A stretch of DNA of 58,011 nt from Candidatus Zixiibacteriota bacterium (GTDB taxonomy: Bacteria > Zixibacteria > MSB-5A5 > GN15 > FEB-12), in NCBI GenBank assembly GCA_024276275.1, contig JAJRXM010000079.1, forward strand, positions 1 through 58,011. The letters are read 5' to 3'. Below the pieces are notes generated by a model. The model did no database searches. It was not told the origin of the DNA and saw nothing but the letters and a program-made list of their open reading frames with translations. The translations under genes and the position numbers were made by a program. This document shows positions 50,876-58,011 of this stretch, one piece after another (the first letter of the stretch is position 1; every line of letters starts with the position of its first letter).

Positions 50876-51637
50876 ATGACAGATAAACAAGCAATACTAG
50901 AATTCAAAGACATCCATGTCGAAGTCGAAGGGAAAGAAGTTGTCAAAGGTGTCTCTTTGGCTATCTATCCCGGTGAAATCCATGCTATCATGGGTAAAAA
51001 CGGCTCGGGTAAGTCATCGCTCTCAAACGCTCTTATGGGTCACCCGGCCTATACAATTACTAAGGGTGAGGCATGTTTAAAAGGACAGTCAATTCTCGAA
51101 ATGGAAGCTGACGAACGTTCACGTGCCGGTCTCTTTCTGGCATTCCAATACCCTCTTGCTATTCCGGGTGTAACAGTTGCTAACTTCATGCGTGCTTCAT
51201 TAAAAGCACACCGAGGTGCCGATGCCGATATGTCTGATTTCCGTAAACTGTTCAAAGCAGCAATGGCAGACTTGTCAGTTGACCAATCATTTGCGACTCG
51301 GTATATCAACGAAGGTTTCTCGGGTGGCGAGAAAAAACGTATTGAAATTTTACAAATGTCTATGCTCAATCCGACAATGGCATTACTTGATGAAACCGAT
51401 TCTGGTTTAGATATCGATGCCTTAAAAATTGTATCTAAAGGTATCAACAAACATCAGAGTGACACCAACGGTGTTCTTATGGTTACCCACTATCAGCGTT
51501 TGCTTAATTATATCAAACCTGACCATGTACATGTTATGATGGATGGCAGATTTGTAAAATCAGGCGGACCTGAACTGGCATTAAAATTAGAAGATTCCGG
51601 GTATGAATGGCTAAACGAGGAAAAGACCGGAGTTTAA
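50876..51637 (+). CDS. sufC: Fe-S cluster assembly ATPase SufC
   Basis: 253 residues, ABC-type ATPase of the SufBCD scaffold. Walker A GKNGSGKS (residues 40-47), Q-loop LFLAFQYPLAIPGVTVANFMR, signature EGFSGGEKKRIEILQM, Walker B MALLDETDSGLDIDAL. It lies between the Rrf2 gene and sufB (3 bases). Confidence 0.97.
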   Translation: MTDKQAILEFKDIHVEVEGKEVVKGVSLAIYPGEIHAIMGKNGSGKSSLSNALMGHPAYTITKGEACLKGQSILEMEADERSRAGLFLAFQYPLAIPGVTVANFMRASLKAHRGADADMSDFRKLFKAAMADLSVDQSFATRYINEGFSGGEKKRIEILQMSMLNPTMALLDETDSGLDIDALKIVSKGINKHQSDTNGVLMVTHYQRLLNYIKPDHVHVMMDGRFVKSGGPELALKLEDSGYEWLNEEKTGV

Positions 51638-51640
51638 AAT

Positions 51641-53074
51641 ATGTCTGAATCATTAAAAAAACAAAATAGAGAGCTTTCAAAGCTCAACGAAGATTACGCT
51701 ACTAAATACGGTTTTCATGACCCGGTCGATTATTTCCATAAAGGTGCCAAGGGTGTAAATCACGAAGTAGTCGAGATGATTTCCAAAATGAAAAAAGAGC
51801 CGAAATGGATGTCGGAAATTCGTCATGATGCTCTGGAAGTCTTTTATAAAAAAGAAATGCCTCAATGGGGCAATAACGAAATTCTCAAAGAAATCGACTT
51901 TGATGATATCTATTATTTCATGAAACCGATTGAAGCAAAAAAAGATGACTGGGATGATGTCCCTGAATATATTAAAAAAACTTTTGATAAACTCGGCATC
52001 CCTGAAGCAGAAAAAAAATTCCTTGGTGGTGTTTCAGCACAATACGAATCAGAAGTTGTCTACCACTCGATGCAGGAAGATTTAGAAAAACTTGGGATTA
52101 TCTTTTTAGATATGGATTCCGCTCTCCGTGAATACCCCGAGATTGTCCGTGAACATTTTGGAACAGTAATTCCTTCCACAGACAACAAATTTGCTGCTTT
52201 AAATACAGCAGTTTGGTCAGGCGGTTCTTTTATATACGTTCCTAAAGGGATAGATGTCGGTATTCCACTCCAGGCATATTTTAGAATTAATGCCGAAAAT
52301 ATGGGGCAATTTGAAAGAACTCTTATTATAGCAGATGAAGGTGCCAAACTTCATTACATTGAAGGTTGTACCGCACCTGTCTACTCTACAAACTCACTCC
52401 ACACAGCAGTTGTAGAATTAAAAGCACTTGATGATGCCTATATTCGTTACACAACTATCCAAAACTGGTCACGCAATATTTACAACTTAGTTACCAAAAG
52501 AGCATCAGCTTATAAAAACTCTACAATAGAGTGGGTCGACGGTAACCTCGGTTCCCGTTTAACGATGAAATACCCTTGCGTTCAATTATTAGGTGAAGGT
52601 GCCAAAGGGGAAATCCTCTCTGTTGCTTTTGCGGGTATTGACCAGCATCAGGATGCAGGGGCAAAAATGATTCATGCCGCCCCGAACACATCATCACGGA
52701 TTACATCTAAATCTATTTCTAAAGATAACGGCAGAGCGACCTATCGAGGAATGATTAAAATCCACAAAAATGCTACTAACGCAAAAGTTTCTGTCGAATG
52801 TGATGCTTTACTTATCGGTGAAAATGCCCGTTCGGATACATACCCGACAATGGAAATTGACAATGAACAAGTACGGGTTGAACATGAAGCCCGTGTTTCA
52901 AAAGTCGCCGAAGAACAACTCTTCTACCTCACGTCACGAGGACTGACTGAAGATGAAGCTCGGCTACTTATCGTCAATGGATTTATGGAACCTTTCACCA
53001 AAGAACTACCTCTTGAGTATGCGGTTGAATTAAACCGTTTAATCGAACTTGAAATGGAAGGCTCAATAGGATAA
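51641..53074 (+). CDS. sufB: Fe-S cluster assembly protein SufB
   Basis: 477 residues, the core of the scaffold on which new Fe-S clusters form. Typical stretches are [84 protein letters not shown] and a His/Cys-bearing C-terminal beta-helix ([65 protein letters not shown]). It is followed by sufD after four bases. Confidence 0.98.
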   Translation: MSESLKKQNRELSKLNEDYATKYGFHDPVDYFHKGAKGVNHEVVEMISKMKKEPKWMSEIRHDALEVFYKKEMPQWGNNEILKEIDFDDIYYFMKPIEAKKDDWDDVPEYIKKTFDKLGIPEAEKKFLGGVSAQYESEVVYHSMQEDLEKLGIIFLDMDSALREYPEIVREHFGTVIPSTDNKFAALNTAVWSGGSFIYVPKGIDVGIPLQAYFRINAENMGQFERTLIIADEGAKLHYIEGCTAPVYSTNSLHTAVVELKALDDAYIRYTTIQNWSRNIYNLVTKRASAYKNSTIEWVDGNLGSRLTMKYPCVQLLGEGAKGEILSVAFAGIDQHQDAGAKMIHAAPNTSSRITSKSISKDNGRATYRGMIKIHKNATNAKVSVECDALLIGENARSDTYPTMEIDNEQVRVEHEARVSKVAEEQLFYLTSRGLTEDEARLLIVNGFMEPFTKELPLEYAVELNRLIELEMEGSIG

Positions 53075-53078
53075 AATT

Positions 53079-54395
53079 ATGACTCTACAAAATAATGACA
53101 TTATGATTCCTGAAATCACTCCTGAACTAAAACGTGGTACTAAGTGGCTTCAAGATAAAAGAACTGCATCAAAAGACACCTACAACAACTCACCTATTCC
53201 CCGCCGCGGTTTACATCTTTGGAGATATACCGACCCGACAAAATTCGTCGTTGACAAATCACAAGTTTCCGATGCTCTGTTTAGAAATGACTTTGATAAA
53301 GTTATAGAACATGAACTTGCTTTGCTCAAAGACGGTCACTCATCGGCATTTGTTTCCGACAAAGCAGGACGTGATATTGAATTTCACGGCACCGACAGCT
53401 TAAAATCAGAAGGTATTATTGTTTCAAAACTTTCCGATGCTGTTGAAACGCATTATGAAATCGTGAACAAACATTTATATTCTTTAGTAAATAGCGAAAC
53501 AGGCAAATTCGAAGCAATGAATTCCGCCCTATGGAACGATGGAATTTTTATCTATATCCCCGATGGAAAATCTGTCGACAAGCCTATTCATTTACTTCGT
53601 GAATCAGGCATGGATAAATCCGCACAGTTCCCACGGCTCTTAGTTATAGTCGGAAAAAATTCGGAAGTTACTATTATTGACGAATACTCAGGTGGTTCTG
53701 AAACCCATAGCGAAAACATGAGTCTTACCAACTCGGCAGTTGAAATCTTTGGTGATGCCGACAGCCGTACAAGATATATCATGTTGCAACGAAACGGTGA
53801 AGGTGCAAAAGTCTATCTTGCTCACAGAGCGGAAGCCCTACAAAATGCATCTATTTTAACAATTCCTCTCGCTTTTGGCGGAGCAGTTTCAAAACAAAAT
53901 TTTGGTGTCACCTTAAACGGCACCGGTGCTGACAGCAAAATGTACGGTTTACTATTCGGTGGTGGTCATCAACATTACGACAACCATACCCTGCATCATC
54001 ATGCCGTCGGCAAAACAACTTCAGATATCAACTTTAAAGTTGTTTTAAAAGACAAAGCAAACTCAGCATATACCGGTCTGATAAGAATTGAAAACAATGC
54101 CAAAACTTGTTAAGCATATCAGGAAAACAGAAACCTCCTTTTGAACAAAGGGTGTAAAGCTGAGACTATTCCTGAACTTGAAATTTTAAACGAAGATGTT
54201 ATCTGTTCACACGGTGCAACTCTTGGTCCTATTGACCCAGAGATGGTTTTCTTCCTTAAATGTCGAGGTATCAACGAGAAAGATGCGGTCAGAATGATAG
54301 TCGGCGGATTTGTAAATACCACACTACAGCAAGTACCCGAAGATATGAGAGAAAAAGTTTTTGAATTTGTCACACATAGACTGGAAAGTATTTAA
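53079..54395 (+). CDS. sufD: Fe-S cluster assembly protein SufD with in-frame TAA
   Basis: The SufB paralogue in the SufBC2D scaffold, 438 codons. Family stretches: GLHLWRYTDPTKFVV, MNSALWNDGIFIYIPDGKSVDKPIHLL, GGGHQHYDNHTLHHHAVGKTTSDINFKVVLKDKA, and after the break AETIPELEILNEDVICSHGATLGPIDPEMVFFLKCRGI. A TAA at 54111-54113 falls in frame between NNAKTC and AYQENRNLLLNKG. Relatives usually have Glu, Asp or Asn here, so GAA changed to TAA is the simplest reading. Without readthrough the C-terminal ~95 residues, including the interface with SufC, would be missing. A TGA/TAA artefact or a true nonsense mutation cannot be told apart from one sequence. Confidence 0.92.
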
Positions 54396-54396
54396 A

Positions 54397-54711
54397 ATGG
54401 GTCAGTTTCAAAAAGTAGCAAGCATCAATGACATTCCTCTAGGGAAGATGAAATCATTTACAGTCGGTTATGATAAAATTGTTATTTGTCATACCGAAAA
54501 CGGTTTCTACGCTGTTGAAGATAACTGCTCACATGACTCTGCCCCTATTTCTGACGGATATATAGACGCACAAGGAAATATAGTTTGTGCCAGACACGGA
54601 GCAAAGTTTGACTGCCGTTCAGGCGATGTAAAAGCACCACCTGCTGTTGTCGGCCTTGAGACTTTTGAACTTAAAATTGAGAATAACGAAATTTATATTA
54701 ATATAGATTGA
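54397..54711 (+). CDS. Rieske-type [2Fe-2S] ferredoxin in the SUF operon
   Basis: 104 residues from ATG 54397, one base after the sufD stop. An upstream in-frame ATG at 54361 lies inside sufD. Rieske ligands are C44 and H46 (CSHDSAPISDG) and C64 and H67 (CARHGAKFDCRSG), with the extra Cys73. It is a soluble, small ferredoxin-like member rather than a cytochrome-bc1 subunit. Its place between sufD and sufS suggests electron supply for cluster building, for example reducing persulfide or iron, by inference. Confidence 0.93.
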   Translation: MGQFQKVASINDIPLGKMKSFTVGYDKIVICHTENGFYAVEDNCSHDSAPISDGYIDAQGNIVCARHGAKFDCRSGDVKAPPAVVGLETFELKIENNEIYINID

Positions 54712-54718
54712 GAAATAT

Positions 54719-55978
54719 ATGTCTACCGAAACTACAAAAAAAGATTTCCTGTTTGATGTACAAAAAATTAAAAGTGATTTTCCGATATTACAGCGAAAAA
54801 TTAACGGACATAGGTTAGTCTATCTCGATTCAGGTGCTTCGACACAAAAACCGATTGAGGTTATCGACGCGCACACCGATTATTTCAAAAAGATAAACTC
54901 AAACATCCACCGAGGTCTGCATACATTAGCCGAAGACGCTACGAACGCATATGAAAAAACCCGTTCACATATTGCAAAATTCATCGGTGGCACAAAAACC
55001 TCCGAAATAATTTTTACCGCAGGTACTACTGAATCAATCAACTTAGTAGCCTATACTTGGGGCGAGACAAATATTGCTGAGGGTGACGAAATTGTCATTA
55101 CTGACATGGAACACCATGCCAACCTTGTTCCCTGGGTCATGCTTGCGAAACGAAAAAATGCTATTATTAAACGCATCCCTATCACCGATGAAGGACGACT
55201 GGATTTATCGGACATACAAAACATCATTACTGAAAAAACGAAACTCGTCTCTCTTACTCACATGTCAAATGTCTTAGGTACTGTCAACCCGATTAAAGAA
55301 ATAGTACAAATTGCCCATCAAAAAGGTGCTGTTGTTTTAGCAGATGGTGCCCAATCGGTACCGCACATGCCTGTTGATGTTGTTGACCTAGATGTTGACT
55401 TTTATGCCTTCTCTGCTCATAAAATGCTGGGACCTACAGGCGTCGGTGTTCTTTACGGCAAAGAAGATATTCTCGATAAGATGCCTCCTTTTAATATGGG
55501 TGGTGAAATGATTTCAGAAGTTTCTTTTGAACGTATTACTTGGGCAGAACTACCTCATAAATTTGAAGCCGGCACTCCCAATATCGCAGGAGTAGTAACA
55601 TTTGATACTGCTCTTACTTATTTAGAAAATATCGGTATGGAGAATATCCATGCTTACGAAACAAAACTTACTGCCTATGCGATTAAGAAACTAATCCAAA
55701 TCGACGGCTTAAAAATTCAAGGACCTTACAATACTATCAACAGAGGTGGAGCTGTTTCATTTACCGATAAAAATTTACATCCGCACGATATTTCTACATT
55801 TCTTGACTCAAAAGGTATAGCTATTCGTGCCGGACATCATTGTGCTCAAACTTTGATGAAAAGGATGAGGACTATTGCCACAGCCAGAGCTTCTTTGTAT
55901 ATTTACAATGATGAAGCTGATATTGACGCACTACATGATGAGCTGTTTGCTATGAGGAGATATTTCGGGCATGAGTGA
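54719..55978 (+). CDS. sufS: Cysteine desulfurase SufS
   Basis: 419 residues, PLP-dependent class V aminotransferase fold. The PLP Lys is K235 in SAHKMLGPTG, with DGAQSVPHM upstream, and the catalytic Cys is C375 in RAGHHCAQTL. It removes sulfur from L-cysteine and hands it to SufU. The gene overlaps the next by 8 bases, matching the direct partnership. Confidence 0.97.
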   Translation: MSTETTKKDFLFDVQKIKSDFPILQRKINGHRLVYLDSGASTQKPIEVIDAHTDYFKKINSNIHRGLHTLAEDATNAYEKTRSHIAKFIGGTKTSEIIFTAGTTESINLVAYTWGETNIAEGDEIVITDMEHHANLVPWVMLAKRKNAIIKRIPITDEGRLDLSDIQNIITEKTKLVSLTHMSNVLGTVNPIKEIVQIAHQKGAVVLADGAQSVPHMPVDVVDLDVDFYAFSAHKMLGPTGVGVLYGKEDILDKMPPFNMGGEMISEVSFERITWAELPHKFEAGTPNIAGVVTFDTALTYLENIGMENIHAYETKLTAYAIKKLIQIDGLKIQGPYNTINRGGAVSFTDKNLHPHDISTFLDSKGIAIRAGHHCAQTLMKRMRTIATARASLYIYNDEADIDALHDELFAMRRYFGHE

Positions 55979-56453
55979 AAATTTAGATGATATGTATCGG
56001 GAAATTATTCTCGACCACTATAAAGCACCTCGCGGAAAAAAACCGCTGGAAGAAAAAGATATTACATCCGACGGACATAACCCGTCTTGCGGAGATGAAC
56101 TCAAGATGGAACTCAAAGTTGACAAAAAAAATAATATCGCCGATGTACATGTCAACTGTAAGGGTTGTGCTATTTCGGTTGCCTCCGGTTCGATGCTTGC
56201 CGAGTACATCAAAGGAAAATCTCTGAAAGAAGTAAAACTAATTTCTGAAGAAATAAAGAAAATGCTCAAGGGTGAAGAATCAAAAATCACAGAAGATATC
56301 GGTGATTTGGATTCTCTCAAAGGTGTCAGACAGTTCCCTGTACGAATTAAGTGTGCATTGCTTGCTTGGATGACACTAATTGAGGGTGTTAATAAATTTG
56401 AAAACGGTACGAAACCGGATTCTTTCACTGTATCAACTGAAGATGACAAGTAG
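55971..56453 (+). CDS. sufU: SufU sulfur-transfer/scaffold protein
   Basis: 160 residues of the IscU fold. Conserved ligands are C40-G-D42 (NPSCGD), C63 and C66 (NCKGCAIS) and C128 (KCALLAW), the SufU pattern, including the SufU-type insertion region between C66 and C128. Zn-bound SufU accepts persulfide from SufS. Confidence 0.96.
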   Translation: MSENLDDMYREIILDHYKAPRGKKPLEEKDITSDGHNPSCGDELKMELKVDKKNNIADVHVNCKGCAISVASGSMLAEYIKGKSLKEVKLISEEIKKMLKGEESKITEDIGDLDSLKGVRQFPVRIKCALLAWMTLIEGVNKFENGTKPDSFTVSTEDDK

Positions 56454-56465
56454 GAAATAAATAAC

Positions 56466-56783
56466 ATGGCATTCCCGACAAAACAAGAAGTTATAGATGC
56501 TCTCAAACCGGTACAAGACCCTGAAATCCGTATCGGCATAGTCGACCTCGGCTTAGTTTACGACGTTTTACTCGAAGAGTAAATCGGCAAAGTTACTGTT
56601 AAAATGACTCTCACGACTCCTGCCTGTCCTTATGGTGAGATGCTTGTTTCAATGACTCATAGGGCAACTGAAGAAATCAGCGATGATGTCAAAGAGGTTG
56701 AAGTTAAACTGGTTTGGTCTCCGACTTGGGACCCGAAAGAAATGTGTTCCGACTCCGCCAAAGATATCCTCGGCATCTGGTAG
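56466..56783 (+). CDS. sufT: SufT/DUF59 (MIP18) Fe-S maturation protein with in-frame TAA
   Basis: 105 codons from ATG 56466 to TAG 56781-56783. The MIP18 features are [31 protein letters not shown] (conserved Cys) and [21 protein letters not shown] at 56580-56582 interrupts it in frame after LLEE; relatives read through here (E.GKVTVKM...), so a GAA or AAA codon is expected. It assists maturation of Fe-S proteins. It closes the SUF operon and is followed by a terminator. Confidence 0.85.
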
Positions 56784-56810
56784 GAAATAATCATATAAAA
56801 AATATGTAGG

Positions 56811-56835
56811 GGCGTTTTGAGAAACGCCTTTTTTT
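56811..56835 (+). terminator. SUF operon terminator
   Basis: GGCGTTT-TGAG-AAACGCC followed by seven T, 27 bases after the stop of sufT. Confidence 0.9.
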
Positions 56836-56939
56836 GTATGCTTCATACATACTTGAATCCCCTTTTAGTCACTTTGCCATCCCTCAAAATAGAAACCTTC
56901 CCTACGAAACTTGTTCTCATAATCTGTCATACTAAACCT

Positions 56940-57290
56940 GTTTTTACAATTTGTCATACTGAGCGGAGTCGAAGTATACACATCTAACCTACTTTGCAAT
57001 CCCTCCAACGCCACTCCACTCAACCATGTCTTCCCGCACCTATCTCATCCAACTCCCCAATGTCTTCCCGACCCTGACTGGTAATCCAACATTGTCGCTT
57101 TTCTCTTTTGTCATCCTGGACTTGATCCAGGACCCAACATTGTTGTTTTCAAAATTGTCACCCTGAGCGAAGTCGAAGGGTCTTCACTACTCCTCTCCGT
57201 GCTTGATACGGAGTCCAGTCTTTAAATACTACTGTCATTGCGAGGCAACTTGTCACACTTGTGACTTGTTGCCGTGGCAATCTCATCTTT
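56940..57290. repeat. Cluster of several families of short dispersed palindromic repeats
   Basis: Fills most of the 56836-57412 gap. It holds a TACTGAGCGGAGTCGAAGTA element (56958-56977), a palindrome TCCTGGA-CTTGA-TCCAGGA (57114-57132), CCCTGAGCGAAGTCGAAGGG (57161-57180) and CTCCGTGCTTGATACGGAG (57195-57213). A GTCATTGCGAGG...GTGGCAATCTCA element follows (57234-57284). These are different families of REP-like or mobile palindromic elements seen in many environmental genomes. No ORF is present. The clustering suggests an insertion-tolerant spot. Confidence 0.75.
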
Positions 57291-57412
57291 TAAGAAAATG
57301 GGTTCGTTTCACATATAAAGGGAACCTTAAAAGACGTTTTTTCGCAATACTGGCAAGTCAAACAATTCCACCGCAGTCGGTTACAACGAAATGACTTTGC
57401 TGAAAATATTCT

Positions 57413-58011
57413 TTACAGGGGAGTTTCGTCCATCTCTGGACTAATAACGATTGTCGTATCGTTATAAATTGAATAAATATCACCATGGTAAGGTACCATG
57501 GATTCATATTCAATTGGTGGATTTGTAAACCTATCAAGGTCTATCATTAGCTGAGAGGAAACGTCTAGTTTTTCATCTGTTTTTATTTCGGAATAATCAA
57601 AACAATTTGTTACAAATACAGAATATGATAATTTTTCTAGATTACCTAAAGTTGCTTTAGATGGAAGTCTTTTTGTGCATCCAGCGGAAATTATGGCAAA
57701 AGTATCAGAATCGATATTTTTGTAATCTTTCATAAGTTGGTGATAATAATTTTTTATTGAACCATGATGGCTAATTTTAATGAGTCCAACAGAAGACTTT
57801 AAATTTTTATAGTTTTTGAATATGTTTTTTGATCCTCCAATTCACAATCCGCAAGCAACAAGATTTTATGACCCCTCCGTGCCAATATAAGTGAGACAGA
57901 AAGTTGAAACGTGTAAGTAGGGCGGTATGGAGAATATCAGATGTTATCAGAATCTGTACATGCAGAGAAAAAGAAAGAATCAGTTCTGTTCAAAAGTGTA
58001 TCAAGCTCCGC
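57413..58011 (-). pseudogene. Metallo-beta-lactamase-fold (ComEC C-terminal-like) gene, broken and truncated
   Basis: The frame continues past the short ORF 57413-57733. Reading the minus strand inwards from the window's edge gives TFQLSVSLILARRGHKILLLADCELEDQK, then after a shift NIFKNYKNLKSSVGLIKISHHGSIKNYYHQL and the rest. LLLADCE and KISHHGS are the Asp/Cys and HHGS landmarks of ComEC/Rec2-type metallo-beta-lactamase domains, with FAIISAGCTKRLPSK after. Two breaks occur: one missing A in a six-A run near 57830, and an in-frame TGA at about 57937-57939 (after TDSDNI). It could be a decayed gene or sequencing error; the N-terminal part lies outside. Confidence 0.55.

Noticed and set aside
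15318-56582. Global reassignment of TAA to a sense codon
   Set aside because: Most genes in the window end with TAA at the expected length (ftsY, yjbQ, rlmH, acs, nadE, rsmI, lgt), so TAA works as a stop here.
56940-57290. CRISPR array
   Set aside because: The repeats are of different families, unevenly spaced and partly palindromic, with no constant repeat-spacer unit or cas genes.
57937-57939. TGA as selenocysteine or Trp in the MBL-fold gene
   Set aside because: No SECIS-like hairpin was apparent after it, other genes end with TGA, and the gene has a second break.
1-58011. tRNA or rRNA genes
   Set aside because: I looked through the intergenic gaps for T-loop (GGTTCGAATCC-like) and rRNA core motifs and found none.

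Overview
The window looks like chromosomal DNA of a low-GC, Gram-negative bacterium. LpxD, BamA, Skp and Lgt point to an outer membrane with lipid A. Two large exported proteins end in the YPNPFNPST-type C-terminal sorting domain used by type IX secretion in the Fibrobacteres-Chlorobi-Bacteroidetes (FCB) superphylum and related candidate phyla. One of them also carries cohesin-like and dockerin-like modules. Several good promoters have a TTGACA -35 box, which argues against Bacteroidota proper, so an FCB-affiliated candidate phylum (for example a Zixibacteria-like lineage) is my best guess. The phylum is not settled.

Layout: 1-6618 (+) the end of a RodZ-like gene, a GT9-like protein, smc, ftsY, yjbQ and rlmH. 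6681-16115 (-) a gene for a 3144-codon Cys-rich repeat surface protein. 16555-19755 (+) a second type IX cargo, then acetyl-CoA synthetase. 21.9-28.1 kb a membrane protein, a RimK-like ATP-grasp enzyme, an SPFH lipoprotein, a lipoprotein and uvrB. 28.36-32.84 kb (+) rplU, bamA, skp and lpxD. 32.8-34.1 kb (-) a HAMP-like membrane protein and ssb. 34.3-37.6 kb (+) nadE, rsmI, a PAP2 protein and lgt. 37.86-42.57 kb (+) a three-gene porin-cytochrome cluster. 42.6-44.3 kb (-) a Ycf48-like lipoprotein. 44.4-48.3 kb (-) a heterodimeric ABC exporter behind a leader that reads like a ribosome-controlled attenuator. 48.4-50.1 kb a GT39-like membrane protein and mntP. 50.3-56.8 kb (+) a complete SUF iron-sulfur operon (Rrf2 regulator, sufC, B, D, Rieske, sufS, U, T). 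The last 1.2 kb is a cluster of short dispersed palindromic repeats and a broken metallo-beta-lactamase-fold gene.

Three things deserve most attention. (1) The cytochrome operon encodes a 10-11-heme periplasmic cytochrome, an outer-membrane barrel and a 16-heme lipoprotein made by internal duplication, with a perfect TGTGA-N6-TCACA palindrome upstream. It looks like an unrecognised route for moving electrons across the outer membrane. (2) The ABC exporter leader holds a 27-codon ORF whose 3' part can pair with the 5' arm of a strong terminator, resembling antibiotic-sensing attenuation of BmrCD-type exporters. (3) Seven genes or gene remnants carry breaks. All four 1-nt frameshifts are explained by one missing base in a homopolymer, and there are four in-frame stops (three TAA, one TGA). 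Several of the genes are normally essential, so sequencing error is the first explanation, but the stops deserve checking against raw reads.

I saw no rRNA or tRNA genes, CRISPR arrays, transposases or prophage.
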